DNA from: Mucilaginibacter sp.
GTDB lineage: Bacteria; Bacteroidota; Bacteroidia; Sphingobacteriales; Sphingobacteriaceae
Length of the DNA: 64,000 bases
NCBI RefSeq assembly: GCF_028288225.1
Contig: NZ_JAQBOC010000023.1
Span: forward strand, 1 to 64,000
Reading direction: 5' to 3'
The translations under genes and the position numbers were made by a program. Positions 1-9,384 of this stretch are shown piece by piece (the stretch's first letter is position 1; every line of letters begins with the position of its first letter). Below the pieces are notes generated by a model. It searched no databases. It was not told the DNA's origin and worked only from the letters and a program-made list of their open reading frames with translations.

Positions 1-265
1 TTCAAGTTCTTTCAATATAAATGCTGGTGCCATTTCGCAATTTTTAGTGCAACCTTAATGTTCATTACTGATAACGAATTGGATCTTCAATTTGTAAAAT
101 TTAAATTGATTCTCTTTTATTAAAAACATCAAAAAATACTCGTTCATGTTGAATTTAAAAATTAAAAATCGGACTTTAGATATTAGCCATTACGACCGCT
201 TTATCTAATAAGCATCCTATCCCAGTTGCGCTATCAGTCAAACCGCGAGGAAACGCATCGAGTAT

Positions 266-433
266 TTATGTACTTCTTAATATTTTCTCGATCTTTTTGC
301 CTTTGGCAAGCTCATCGACCAGCTTGTCCAGATATCGCACCTGTTGCGTAAGCGGATTCTCAATATCTTCTACACGATAACCGCAGATTAGGCCAGTGAT
401 GAGTGAAGAATTTGGGTTAATTGCGGGCAGGAT
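266..433 (-). pseudogene. DUF2200 family remnant (C-terminal part only)
   Basis: Read on the minus strand, this stretch encodes about 56 residues ending in a stop codon and containing '[18 protein letters not shown]' followed by '[17 protein letters not shown]'. From memory this is the conserved C-terminal half of the small DUF2200 family, whose members are about 115-120 residues. No start codon is present and an in-frame TGA lies just upstream, so the N-terminal half is gone. The family has no known function to me. The rest of bases 1-492 shows no other gene. Confidence 0.6.
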
Positions 434-492
434 CAGTTGTCATAAACTTATTCAACTTAGTCTAACTTAATCCAACTCAATCAACTCTCTCG

Positions 493-1359
493 TTAAACAC
501 TGATGAAATACGCGGCTTCAAAAACATGACCCGTTTTTAAATGCTGCACATTTTCCTTTTTGTTGATGTCCACATGCTTGCCTGCAGTATCTGCACAGCC
601 AAGCCAGGGTTCAATGCAAACAAAATCGGCGCCGCTCTTAGCCCAAATGCCTAAATAATTAAAGTGCGGAAACTCAACCGAAACGGACTGGTCATGTTTA
701 TCGCTCCTGATGCACACCTCGCGCGATTTAATATTTTTAAAAACCAGCGCATCATCCTTAAACATCTCCCTGGTTAAATACAACCTGTTTTTTGGCGTAT
801 CAACAGGGTGGGTTTCCCCGGTAAAAAAGCCTTCGGGTGAAAGCAGGTGGGTTACCAGTTTTTCTTCTGTTTCAAACTCCAGGTAATAATCTTCGTACTT
901 TTCGCCTGCATTAAATGGAACCCTGAAAGCCGGGTGCCCCCCCACAGAAAAGTAAATGGTCTTTTTATCGTGATTGATGAGCTTGTAAGTTAACCGCAAA
1001 GCATTATCAATTAGTGTATATAGCACCTGGAAATCAAATTTATAAGGATATACCTGCAAGGTTTTTTCGCAGTTTGGAAGCGAATACACGACATGTACCT
1101 CGTCACTCTCCAGCAAAATAAATTCCGACTGCCGTGCGAATCCATGCCTGCCCATGTGATAAGCCGTGCCGTCAACCAATAGCTCATCATTTATTAAACC
1201 GCCTACAACCGGGAACAAGTTTGGCGCATGCCATGGCCAAATGTTTGGGTCGGCCTGCCACAGATGTTCGGTTTTGGTTTCTTTGTTATAAACAGAAGTA
1301 AGCTGTGCTCCTTTTGCACTTACTTCTACTTTTAGAAAGTCGTTTTCTAATATGGCCAT
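493..1359 (-). CDS. Aldose 1-epimerase (LacX-like) family protein
   Basis: A 288-residue protein covering the whole length of the galactose-mutarotase-like superfamily, which interconverts alpha and beta anomers of sugars or sugar phosphates. Visible family features are His72 in 'GRHGFAR', His142 in 'GGHPAFRVPF', and the C-terminal 'CIEPWLG' segment with the conserved Glu. There is no signal peptide, so it should be cytoplasmic. The LacX-like branch is poorly characterised and the true sugar cannot be read from the sequence. It is a single-gene unit; upstream is a gap with no same-strand gene. The ATG at 1359 is followed directly by the conserved N-terminal beta strand, so the start looks right. 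Confidence 0.85.
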   Translation of the reverse strand: MAILENDFLKVEVSAKGAQLTSVYNKETKTEHLWQADPNIWPWHAPNLFPVVGGLINDELLVDGTAYHMGRHGFARQSEFILLESDEVHVVYSLPNCEKTLQVYPYKFDFQVLYTLIDNALRLTYKLINHDKKTIYFSVGGHPAFRVPFNAGEKYEDYYLEFETEEKLVTHLLSPEGFFTGETHPVDTPKNRLYLTREMFKDDALVFKNIKSREVCIRSDKHDQSVSVEFPHFNYLGIWAKSGADFVCIEPWLGCADTAGKHVDINKKENVQHLKTGHVFEAAYFISV

Positions 1360-1738
1360 AGGCTTTGATGTATTGGTGTTAAAACTCCCTAAATTATGAA
1401 TTTGTTTTTGAAATTATGTGGATGTGTGTGCGAATGTAAAGATGTGCTAATAAGCATTGACTATGTTGAAAATTGAACCAATGCTAACCATTCCGCGCAT
1501 CAAATTGCTGCAGCGGTGACCAATTAAAAATAATTCCTAAATAGAGTAAACACTTTTAAACCAAAACCTTTTACCATTGTCTATACAGCGAGTTATTTAG
1601 CAACAGATAGCTTTTAATTAATAGTTAGCCATGTGTATTTATTACGCATGGCTTTTTTTTCAACTAATATTCTTTATCCTCAAGAGGGCATCCCGATACT
1701 TTTGGCTATAACAATTCCCCCTTTAGGGGGTTAGGGGG
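1360..1738. other. Intergenic spacer with one terminator-like hairpin
   Basis: No protein-coding gene is supported here. It presumably holds the promoter of the epimerase gene and the 3' end of the phosphoesterase gene. The one structured element is the hairpin at 1627-1660. Near 1710-1735 there is a short repeat-like palindromic string rich in 'ccccctttagggggtt', a common dispersed motif in Bacteroidota spacers. Confidence 0.4.
1627..1660 (+). terminator. Terminator-like hairpin on the + strand without an obvious upstream gene
   Basis: AGCCATG pairs with CATGGCT across a 13-nt loop and is followed directly by eight T residues on the + strand. This is the shape of an intrinsic terminator for rightward transcription, yet both flanking genes run leftward and no + strand ORF precedes it. 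It could end a small RNA, or it could be a repeat relic. Confidence 0.45.
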
Positions 1739-4171
1739 CTAATCGTCATCCTTTTTCTTCTTCTCCAAAATTACAAAGGCACTGCGTTTTGGGGCGGGTA
1801 AAACCGCGTTCTCGCCTTTTACATATTTCCATATTACCTCGTTCAAATCCAGGTCAGGTATGGCGTCTTCTTTTGCAAAATTGAAAAGCTGCGACCGTTT
1901 ACTGCTTTCATTAACCGCAATATTACGTTGTTCAAGATCAACTTGTGCAGTTTTTACCTCATATGGCGAAAAATCGGGCTTGCCGGTAAAGCACTCATAA
2001 AGGGGCAGGGCCGAGGCATCGTACTGGCTCATTGGTGGCAGGCCCAATATCAGCTCAATGGTTCGCAATACACCCGAAGTGGAGTACATGCTGTGAATAA
2101 CCGCATTCCGTTTTACATACGGCCCGGCAACAAATACCGGCGAGCGGTGAGCATCAATATGATCGGGGCCATTTTGGGCATCATCCTCCAATACAAACAC
2201 TACCGACTCCTTCCAGATAGGGCTTTGTGACAAATGCGCTAAAAAGCGGCCAACACCCTGGTCGTTATCAGCAACTGCGGCAATGGGCGATATGGCGCCC
2301 TTTTTTTGTCCGCTGGTATGGTCATTACTAATCCTGATGGTGTTAAACTGGGGTACGGCATTTATGCTGAGCAATGAATCGAAATCATGGGCCCAAACCT
2401 CTTCGCGTTTTATATCGGTAACACTCAGGTCAAAGCCAGGCGCCTGTGCGCAGTAGTGGCCTCTTAACGATTTAATATTTGGCTTGCCGTCATCAACAAA
2501 CTCGCCATAGGTGCGATAGCTTAAACCGGCCCGTTTGCAATAATCCCAGATAAAACCGTCGCGCGGATAAGCCGCCGGACGAGACCCTTCAAAATCATAA
2601 TTACCGCCGCGACTGCCATAACTTGTCGGCCATGTTTTTTCAACAAAATCGGTAGCGTAGGCAGCCATGCTCCAGTTATGGCCATCGGCGCTCACTTCGG
2701 CATCAACATAAAAATTATCCAGCAAAACAAACTCATTGGCAATAGCATGAAGGTTTGGTGTAACTTTAGCGCCAAAAATGCACAGTGAGGTATCGCCATT
2801 ACCTTTTGGCATATCGCCCAAAACTTGGTCGTAAGTACGGTTTTCTTTTATAATGTAGAACACATGTTTTATTGGCGATTTCTCACCCCGTCTGCGCGGG
2901 ATAGGATTGCCTGCCTCGCCGGCAGCAGTGGCTGCTATTTTATTATTAAAAGGCGTATTGGCATAAACCTGTTTGGTGAAGCCTTTAAGCTGAGTTTCAT
3001 TTGGCGCATCAATAAATGATAATGTGCCCTTGAATAATCCGCCTATATATTGTTCCCTGCTGTTAAGCGCTCCTTTCTGATAGCCGCTGTTATCTGTCTT
3101 TTTAACCGGTTGCGGGCCTTTTGGGTTGGCCATTGATGTAAAGCCCTTGCCATTGGCTACCAGTATTTTGCTGCCCAGCGTTTTTACATTGGTAGGATAC
3201 CAGCCAACCGGGATAAATCCCAGGCTTTTGCTGCTGCCGGGGATGCTAACATCAAATACCGCCAGGCAATTGTTATCGGCATTGGCTATATAAAGCGTTT
3301 TTTCATTGGCTGATAATGCGAGTCCGTTGCTTGTTGAGCCGGTTAGTTTGGTAGGATAAAGCGAGGTGGAAATGATCTCGCTTGTTTTACGGGTAACGGT
3401 ATTTATAACCGAAACTGAATTATCATTTGCGTTTGCCACAAACAGCCAGGTCCCTTTTTTATTCAGCAAAAGCTCGTTGGGGTGACTGCCGGTTTTTATA
3501 TTGCTTACGGCACCGGTTACTGTACTGTAACAGCTTACTTCATCGCCGCCCCAAATGGAAATATACAGCGTTTTTTCATCGGGGGATAGGATGCAGCTAT
3601 AGGCTTCGGCAGCCAGTTTTACCCTTTTTATTATTTTATGGCTGGCGGGCTCAATCACGTATAAAGCGCTGTCTTCCTTGGTAACGGTATATAAACGGGT
3701 ATTACTTTTGTTAACGGCAATACCGGTTGTGCAGATCTTATTTTTTGGCCACGATGCGCCTAACGTAATGGTATCAGCAGCGCCTATTTTGTTGTTTTGG
3801 ATAGGGTAAACAAGAATGCGGTTATCATTCCCGCCTGATGCATACAGCGTTTTTTCGTCCCTGCTAAACGCCAGGCCATACCATGATTTTTTAATGACCC
3901 TTTCATCCAGCAGCTTTTCGGTTTTGGGATCAATCAGCTGGATAGACTGTGTGCTTTGCCCGTTGTTGGTAATCGCCAGTAACCTGCCCGAAGCAGATAG
4001 CTGCATATTTAAAGGCAGATCGCCAAGGGGTAACGAGCGGCCAGCCGGGCTCAACTTCCAGCCATTGGGTAGTAATACCTGGTTAGTGGCTGTTATCTTC
4101 CCCGGTGTTTGAGCGAAAGATTGTAAACTTATGCTAATAGCAGCAATACAAATGGTCAGTTTTAGTTTCAT
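1739..4171 (-). CDS. YncE-type beta-propeller / phosphoesterase (alkaline phosphatase-like) fusion
   Basis: Starting at the ATG at 4171 gives an 810-residue protein with a clean Sec signal peptide (MKLKLTICIAAISISLQSFAQ); an earlier in-frame Met at 4231 only adds 20 unlikely residues. The N-terminal half is a seven-bladed YVTN/YncE-like propeller with repeated 'DEKTLY' and 'LYIANAD' strands. The C-terminal half is a phosphoesterase domain of the PF04185 type, beginning 'IKHVFYIIKENRTYDQVLGD' and including 'DAEVSADGHNWS' and 'FVLEDDAQNGPDH', which carry the probable metal and catalytic residues. It should act in the periplasm or at the surface on phosphate esters. The two-domain architecture is widespread in Bacteroidota. 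The C-terminus is Lys/Asp-rich. Confidence 0.85.
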   Translation of the reverse strand: MKLKLTICIAAISISLQSFAQTPGKITATNQVLLPNGWKLSPAGRSLPLGDLPLNMQLSASGRLLAITNNGQSTQSIQLIDPKTEKLLDERVIKKSWYGLAFSRDEKTLYASGGNDNRILVYPIQNNKIGAADTITLGASWPKNKICTTGIAVNKSNTRLYTVTKEDSALYVIEPASHKIIKRVKLAAEAYSCILSPDEKTLYISIWGGDEVSCYSTVTGAVSNIKTGSHPNELLLNKKGTWLFVANANDNSVSVINTVTRKTSEIISTSLYPTKLTGSTSNGLALSANEKTLYIANADNNCLAVFDVSIPGSSKSLGFIPVGWYPTNVKTLGSKILVANGKGFTSMANPKGPQPVKKTDNSGYQKGALNSREQYIGGLFKGTLSFIDAPNETQLKGFTKQVYANTPFNNKIAATAAGEAGNPIPRRRGEKSPIKHVFYIIKENRTYDQVLGDMPKGNGDTSLCIFGAKVTPNLHAIANEFVLLDNFYVDAEVSADGHNWSMAAYATDFVEKTWPTSYGSRGGNYDFEGSRPAAYPRDGFIWDYCKRAGLSYRTYGEFVDDGKPNIKSLRGHYCAQAPGFDLSVTDIKREEVWAHDFDSLLSINAVPQFNTIRISNDHTSGQKKGAISPIAAVADNDQGVGRFLAHLSQSPIWKESVVFVLEDDAQNGPDHIDAHRSPVFVAGPYVKRNAVIHSMYSTSGVLRTIELILGLPPMSQYDASALPLYECFTGKPDFSPYEVKTAQVDLEQRNIAVNESSKRSQLFNFAKEDAIPDLDLNEVIWKYVKGENAVLPAPKRSAFVILEKKKKDDD

Positions 4172-4415
4172 AGGATGATAAATTGTATTCAAAAATACGG
4201 AATGGTTTTGAGGGATAGAGTGGGTTAACAAAAACTTAATGTAACGAATTGGCTGTTAAGAATGATGCTGCCTTTGCTAGAGATGATAACTATAGTGACA
4301 ATATTAATCAGGACATTATTTAATTTAAATGACATTGTGTTCACAACAGGTTAAAACAATTAATAGCCCGACCGGGTTAACTAAACTGGAGTTGATAGTA
4401 AATTAAACAGCGAAT

Positions 4416-4967
4416 ATGAAACTTAAGAAATGGCAATTTGCATTGGCCGCCGGGGTTGGCGCAGCAGCAGTTGCACTGAAGTTTACGTCCCGGGTTTCTA
4501 TTCCAAGATGTGCAGTGCCGGTAAAGCCCTTTGATAAGGACAAATACCTTGGTAAATGGTACGAGATAGCACGGATGGATTTTAAGTACGAAAAGAACCT
4601 GGATAACGTAACCGCGACTTATTCCCTTAGGGATGACGGGCTGATAAAGGTTGATAACAAGGGCTATAATTATGTTAAAAACGAATGGAAACAAAGTATA
4701 GGCAAAGCAAAGTTTGTTGACGACCCCGCTACGGCCAGGTTACAGGTTTCCTTTTTCGGGCCATTTTATTCCGGGTATAATATTATAGCTGTCGACCCAA
4801 ACTATCGCTATGCCTTAATAGCCGGGAATGATCTGAACTATATGTGGATCTTATCGCGCGAAAAAACAATCCCTGAGTCTGTAAAAACCGGGTACCTGGA
4901 TAAGGCTAAAAGCCTTGGGTATGATGTTAACAAACTGGTTTGGGATAAACATGACAGGTTATATTGA
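4416..4967 (+). CDS. Lipocalin family protein (Blc-like)
   Basis: A 183-residue protein. After a hydrophobic N-terminal segment (about residues 7-24, signal or anchor) comes the lipocalin signature 'KYLGKWYEIARMD' with the invariant GxW, then the usual run of eight beta strands and a C-terminal 'YMWILSREKTIP' strand. Bacterial lipocalins such as Blc bind fatty acids or lysophospholipids at the outer membrane. Cys32 does not sit in a convincing lipobox, so this one is probably an exported soluble or signal-anchored protein rather than a classic lipoprotein. It is a lone gene. Confidence 0.85.
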   Translation: MKLKKWQFALAAGVGAAAVALKFTSRVSIPRCAVPVKPFDKDKYLGKWYEIARMDFKYEKNLDNVTATYSLRDDGLIKVDNKGYNYVKNEWKQSIGKAKFVDDPATARLQVSFFGPFYSGYNIIAVDPNYRYALIAGNDLNYMWILSREKTIPESVKTGYLDKAKSLGYDVNKLVWDKHDRLY

Positions 4968-4996
4968 GGTATTGCAATCGTGGAAGGATAAAAAGT

Positions 4997-5050
4997 GCTG
5001 TTCCATGTGAACAGTGAATTTTGCCGGAAAGCGGAACAAGGTGGAACAGC
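4997..5050. repeat. Hairpin with GCTGTTCCA / TGGAACAGC arms
   Basis: Two 9-bp perfect arms separated by 36 nt lie 30 bp after the lipocalin stop. The 'gttccac/gtggaac' core recurs in the hairpins at 14638-14667 and 29980-30004, so this is probably a member of a dispersed palindromic family rather than a gene-specific site. Confidence 0.4.
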
Positions 5051-5124
5051 AGTATATTAATGTGTAAACCTATTGCAGGATTATAAAAAATGCTTCCGCC
5101 CAATGCCAATAAGTCAATTTTTTT

Positions 5125-5243
5125 GGCCCTCCTTGTGCGCAGCAAAGGGAGGGCAGGTCCATCCGCTGGCTAGCGGAGTCGACCGGGACGGTAGATGTGC
5201 GTGCGATATTCACGCCAATGCACTGGCGACAATGCATGCAGGT
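5125..5243 (+). repeat. Dispersed palindromic element, copy A
   Basis: The stretch 'gcgcagcaaagggagggca', then 'gtcgaccggg', then 'cgccaatgcactggcg' and 'caatgcatg' matches the reverse complement of 16100-16199 over about 115 bp with a few substitutions and a small internal insertion. Short ORFs predicted through it are by-products of its GC-rich composition. No coding capacity is supported. Confidence 0.7.
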
Positions 5244-5677
5244 AACCTGTCGCGTGTTTTTACCCCATCCTCCTCCTTCCCCTAAATTTAGGGGGAGGTA
5301 TCGCACAGGCCAGGCTTTTTTTGATCCTGCCGGACAGCTGGCAGGCAATTTCAATAAAGTTTGCAAGCTTTTAAAAGCGGGCGCCCTGTGCGATTCCCTC
5401 CCCTGGGAGGGTTTGTATGGAGGGGTCTCTGCGCCAAGCTTTTACGCTTGATTAGCAGTGGTATCATATAAAAACAAAGTATAATATTCATAATCGTACC
5501 GCCCGCTGCTTTTTTAGATTCTTCCGAATCCCGAAGCTCACTTCATTATTCAACATTCATTATTCGGTGTCCGATATTTTTTAATTATTCCCACTCCCCA
5601 CCCCCACAAAAAATAAATAGCATTACAGCGGGACTTATTAATAGCCCTGTTTGCGCTATGACCCATCGGGTCTGCCC

Positions 5678-5803
5678 TTTTGTAGAAGCACAAATCCATT
5701 CTTGTTTGACTCGTAGAGTCTACCCTTCACCGGTCTAAAGGTCTTGCGGACAAAGGGTAACCTCTACGAGGCAAAACATTTGTTATTATATTTTTCTACA
5801 AGG
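5678..5803. repeat. Imperfect inverted-repeat element
   Basis: The left arm 'ttgtagaagcacaaat' to 'ctcgtagag' is mirrored by the right arm 'cctctacgag' to 'tttttctacaag'. The arms are about 40 bp long and imperfect, around a 45-nt centre. It looks like a MITE- or REP-like palindromic repeat. No ORF of quality is present. Confidence 0.45.
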
Positions 5804-5860
5804 GGGCAGAGGCAGTCTCAAAAGTCTTTTTGTAAATTTCTAAACAAAATAATATTTGGT

Positions 5861-5945
5861 CTCCGTGCTCTCTGCGACTTCTCAGCGCCCTCTGTGGTTA
5901 ATTTTTTACCACGGAGGACACAAAGAATACACAGAGTAACAGAGA
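5861..5945. repeat. 'Ctccgtg...ctctgtggtt / accacggagg' hairpin repeat
   Basis: CCTCTGTGGT pairs with ACCACGGAGG around a T-rich loop, extended on both sides by 'ctctctgcg' and 'cacagagtaacagag'. This motif is a widely scattered intergenic repeat that I recognise from several bacterial genomes. The spacer from 4968 to 6104 is essentially made of four such repeat blocks and contains no supported gene. Confidence 0.5.
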
Positions 5946-6104
5946 ATTTGATTTGCGCAAAATGTAATTCTGTCCATTTTTTGAGAATATCCCTTTTGAA
6001 ACAGCCTCATTGTTGATTTTTATACCTAATCACCCTACATAAAATAAAGAAATAGCATTACATTAGGAGATAATTTGTTTCTTATTCAACGCTATACCTT
6101 ACTC

Positions 6105-6656
6105 ATGGACAGAACCCTTAAAATCTACACAAAAACAGAACACCTTTTTGCAGAATTTACATTTCATTATGACCACCCCGGACGGGCATCAGGACATTAT
6201 ACGCAATACCGGCGCCTGTATAACGATGATGAGGAAGATGAAAGTAAATCGGTGTTTCCCCTTATGCAGATGGACCTGTACCCGCAATTCAGGCAGTTCG
6301 AATCGATAGATCAGATCAAAGCCCACGATGTTGAATTAGCGAAAAATGAACTGGGGCGGGATATGACCGATCCGCGGGGCTACACTTATGTATATGACCC
6401 CACACCGGTGCTGCTGCGTTATGTTGTTGAAAATCACAGGGGCTGTATTGGGATGATAAATGTGCTGTTCAGTTTTATTGACAATACCAAGGAAGTAAAG
6501 TTCCTTTCAGCAACGAACCCCAGGTATGATTTCGACATATCGTCCAATAGCCTCGAAACCAATGTAAGCTGTATAGTAAGAATTCCCTGGTACACCGACA
6601 GGGATGTTAGGGAAATCAGCAGCCATGATTTGAAGCGGCTGGAGCCGTGGTATTAG
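6105..6656 (+). CDS. Conserved-looking hypothetical protein
   Basis: Not recognised. From the ATG at 6105 it is 183 residues ('MDRTLKIYTKTEH...'); a possible earlier start at 6075 adds ten residues. The protein is soluble, rich in Tyr and Asp, and has no signal peptide, membrane segment or known catalytic motif. The middle holds 'PRGYTYVYDPTPVLLRYVVENHRGCIGMINVL', which alternates hydrophobic residues as expected of beta strands. Codon use resembles the core genes nearby. It faces the SDR gene tail to tail. Confidence 0.7.
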   Translation: MDRTLKIYTKTEHLFAEFTFHYDHPGRASGHYTQYRRLYNDDEEDESKSVFPLMQMDLYPQFRQFESIDQIKAHDVELAKNELGRDMTDPRGYTYVYDPTPVLLRYVVENHRGCIGMINVLFSFIDNTKEVKFLSATNPRYDFDISSNSLETNVSCIVRIPWYTDRDVREISSHDLKRLEPWY

Positions 6657-6759
6657 AGGGTGAGGAATGGCTTTTCTGGGGTGGGTATGACAAGTTGTAT
6701 TGAGTTTTGAAATAATACTGATCCCGGCACAAATACCGCACCGGGATTAGCAATGCTTA

Positions 6760-7761
6760 TTAAGGCTGCCCGGCCCCGCCTGATGAGCCATATACCTGGC
6801 CGGTTGCATAGCTGGCATCAGCAGCAGCAAGCTGTACATATATAGAAGCGAGCTCAACCGGTTGCCCCGGCCTGCCCATTGGGGTTTGGCCGCCAAAATT
6901 TTTTAATTTTTCCTGGGTGGCACCACCGCTAACCTGCAATGGCGTCCAGATCGGGCCGGGAGCAACACCGTTAACCCGGATGCCTTTCGGGGCAAGTTGC
7001 TTTGCAAGTGATTTTACATAATTCATGGTGGCAGCTTTTGTTTGGGCATAGTCGTAAAGATCAGGGGTGGGATCATAGGCCTGTTCGGAAGTGGTACCTA
7101 TTATTACCGAACCGGGCTGCAGGTGCGGCAAGGCTGCTTTAATTATCCAAAAAGGCGCATAAATATTTGTCTTCATCGTCCAGTCGAACTGTTCGGTACT
7201 GATGTCAAGGATTGACTGATGGCTTTGCTGCCTGCCCGCGTTGTTCACCACTATATCCAATCCGCCAAGGCCTTTCACAGCTTCGTCAACCAGCTTTTTA
7301 CAAAATGCCTCGTCGCGCAGGTCGCCGGGGATAGCCATGGCTTTTCGGCCCTCGGCTTTTATCAGCTTTATCACTTCCTGTGCATCGGGTTCTTCGGTAG
7401 GGAAATAGTTAATAGCTACATCAGCACCTTCGCGCGCATAGGCAATAGCTGCAGCCCTGCCCATGCCAGAGTCGCCCCCGGTTATCAGTGCTTTCCGGCC
7501 TGCCAGCCGGCCCGATCCTTTATAGCTGGTTTCGCCATGATCGGGTCGCGGGTTCATTTTGCTTGCCAGGCCCGGCCAGGGCTGCGATTGTTCGTTAAAC
7601 GGAGGTTTGGGATATTTGGTAGTTGGATCATCCGGTTTTTGCGGCGGAGCTGATTTAGGGCTGCCGGCCGACCCCAAAACCGGGCTAACCGCCATATCGG
7701 CAAATCCGGCCCTCAAACCACTGATAATTTTGCGGCGGGTAATTTTATCATTTTCATTCAT
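6760..7761 (-). CDS. SDR family oxidoreductase with Tat-like leader
   Basis: A 333-residue classical short-chain dehydrogenase/reductase of the YhdF/YghA-like group, which has an extended N-terminus. The cofactor motif is 'TGGDSGMGRA' (residues 94-103), followed by 'NNAG' and the catalytic 'YAQTK' (Tyr and Lys), with the serine of the triad in 'TTSEQAY'. The first 33 residues include 'TRRKIISGL', a twin-arginine-like motif, followed by a weak hydrophobic stretch, so it may be exported folded with its nucleotide; cytoplasmic location cannot be excluded. Substrate unknown. A dyad 'cccgg...ccggg' at 6723-6748 lies just after the stop and may end both convergent genes. Confidence 0.85.
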   Translation of the reverse strand: MNENDKITRRKIISGLRAGFADMAVSPVLGSAGSPKSAPPQKPDDPTTKYPKPPFNEQSQPWPGLASKMNPRPDHGETSYKGSGRLAGRKALITGGDSGMGRAAAIAYAREGADVAINYFPTEEPDAQEVIKLIKAEGRKAMAIPGDLRDEAFCKKLVDEAVKGLGGLDIVVNNAGRQQSHQSILDISTEQFDWTMKTNIYAPFWIIKAALPHLQPGSVIIGTTSEQAYDPTPDLYDYAQTKAATMNYVKSLAKQLAPKGIRVNGVAPGPIWTPLQVSGGATQEKLKNFGGQTPMGRPGQPVELASIYVQLAAADASYATGQVYGSSGGAGQP

Positions 7762-8136
7762 GGCGATATTTTTAATTTATAATTAAATACAATTCCCTGA
7801 ACGATTGGTTTTTAATTTTAGAGAGTTTATTCCTCAGCTGTCGCAAGCGCGTCGTGGCAGCTGGGGAAATGGAATAGTGGGTGAAAAATGCATAGGTGAT
7901 AGTCCACCTCTTTTCTGGTCCGGATCCTGGCGTCAGGTAAGGAAGGATTATAGTGCTATCTTGATTTATTGAAAAATGCTTGTGGCTGCAGGGGGATAGT
8001 TGGTGTGCAGCAAGCGGGGGGGATTTGTGGCAACAGCGATAACCGCAATAAACGCCGGGCATTGCAATAATAAACGATTGTAAAATTCAAAAAATATTTT
8101 TACTTTTATTTCAACCAAATTAATCACAATTAAAAA
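7762..8136. other. Intergenic spacer, 375 bp
   Basis: No gene is supported. The 22-nt stretch around 7897-7918 ('gtccacctcttttctggt') recurs at 8695-8714, so part of this spacer is repeated sequence. The last 60 bp are A+T-rich and probably carry the promoter of the following membrane protein gene. Confidence 0.35.
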
Positions 8137-8541
8137 ATGAAACGTTCTGTTTTCCTTATCATCACAGCCATTCTTGGTTTGTTGTTTGGCGGTATGATGT
8201 TGTTCTTCCCTGTGTTTGCAGCAACAAATTTTGGCATAATCCCTACACCTCAAACATCACAAATGCTGCGATCTGTAGGCGGCGTTGATTTATGCCTGGG
8301 TATCCTGAATTTACTGGTATACAAGCAGCCCGATTCAACGGCTTTGAAAGCTATACTTATTGTTAACCTGCTATCACATCTCATAAGTATGGTTGTTGAT
8401 GGTTCAGCAGCATATATGGGCGTGGTTGCTTTCAGTAAAATTGCCCCGGGCCTTGTTGCCCATCTTTTTATAGTTATTGGTGCGCTGGTTTACACTTTGA
8501 AAATGAGGGGTGTGGGTGCTTTATCCACGGCTTTGTCATAA
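8137..8541 (+). CDS. Small integral membrane protein (about four TM helices)
   Basis: A 134-residue, highly hydrophobic protein not recognised by name. Probable membrane helices are residues 5-30, 47-62, 70-92 and 102-120, with short polar loops ('TPQTSQML', 'YKQPDSTALK'). The layout resembles small DUF4345-like membrane proteins but no diagnostic residue proves that. It stands alone. The following spacer holds repeat sequence (8565-8720) related to 5297-5345 ('atcgcacagg...cttccggacag'). Confidence 0.7.
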   Translation: MKRSVFLIITAILGLLFGGMMLFFPVFAATNFGIIPTPQTSQMLRSVGGVDLCLGILNLLVYKQPDSTALKAILIVNLLSHLISMVVDGSAAYMGVVAFSKIAPGLVAHLFIVIGALVYTLKMRGVGALSTALS

Positions 8542-8771
8542 ACAGTTGTCAATCCGGCCGGTATGTGGCATGCCTGTGAGTGGCCACAGTGGGGCACTGC
8601 GGCAGACGGGGAATCGCACAGGACTCCGCTTTTTTACAATCTTCCGGACAGTATCGGTAGGAATAGTATAAAAAGACTTTCATAAGTTATGGATAGTTCA
8701 CCTCTTTTCTGGTTTTGATACTCGCGCCATTGCGGGCAATCTTTGCGTACTTAAGCCAAAATGGAAGTAAT

Positions 8772-9230
8772 CTAATTCGCCAATCCAATATTTTTTTCCA
8801 ATTTATAACACCAATATTTTTTATGTTCCTTATTAATTATTTCAATATCAGAACCAATTTTCTTATCTATTGATGCTGCCTTATCAGCAAACATTAAAAT
8901 ATATTGTTTAGCTAATACTCCATCACTTCCTTTTTGATAGAAAGCAACTGCGCTATCTTTATAATAATATAAATATTCTATTGAATCCCGATTTAACAAT
9001 TTCAATATATCCTTACACATCTTATTTTTCTTCAAATCATCTGGATAAAGCAGTACTCCTTCCCCTTTGGGATCCGCTGATTTCAATATTACCTGGTGGT
9101 TTTGATTCAAACAATTTACCGCATCAAAATATGGAGCAATATCAACTTTAAATTTCAGCGGACTTTTTTGGCTACAGGAGGTAATTTCTAAAATAAGCAG
9201 GGGCAAAAAGTTGCTAAAATTTATTTTCAT
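8772..9230 (-). CDS. Hypothetical lipoprotein-like protein
   Basis: A 152-residue protein with an N-terminal hydrophobic stretch ending in 'LEITSCSQK', where the Cys could be a weak lipoprotein attachment site. The mature part is Lys-, Asp- and Tyr-rich with no known domain ('DSIEYLYYYKDSAVAFY'). Its low G+C marks the left edge of the AT-rich accessory block that continues to 14.2 kb. Function unknown. Confidence 0.6.
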   Translation of the reverse strand: MKINFSNFLPLLILEITSCSQKSPLKFKVDIAPYFDAVNCLNQNHQVILKSADPKGEGVLLYPDDLKKNKMCKDILKLLNRDSIEYLYYYKDSAVAFYQKGSDGVLAKQYILMFADKAASIDKKIGSDIEIINKEHKKYWCYKLEKNIGLAN

Positions 9231-9384
9231 TTTAATGATCTGTAAAAGCCTTTTAATTGTATTGTCCTTATAAAAACTTGACGCGACAGAACAAAAATGT
9301 TTAAATTAAATGGGTTATCGGTACGATTTTGAAGAATATAGTTTCCCGATACCCAAGTAGAAAGAAGCAAACGCTTCTCTTATA

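Noticed and set aside
5070..5451. Overlapping ORFs of 70-98 codons on both strands
   Set aside because: Inside the GC-rich dispersed element and adjoining repeats; no protein-like pattern.
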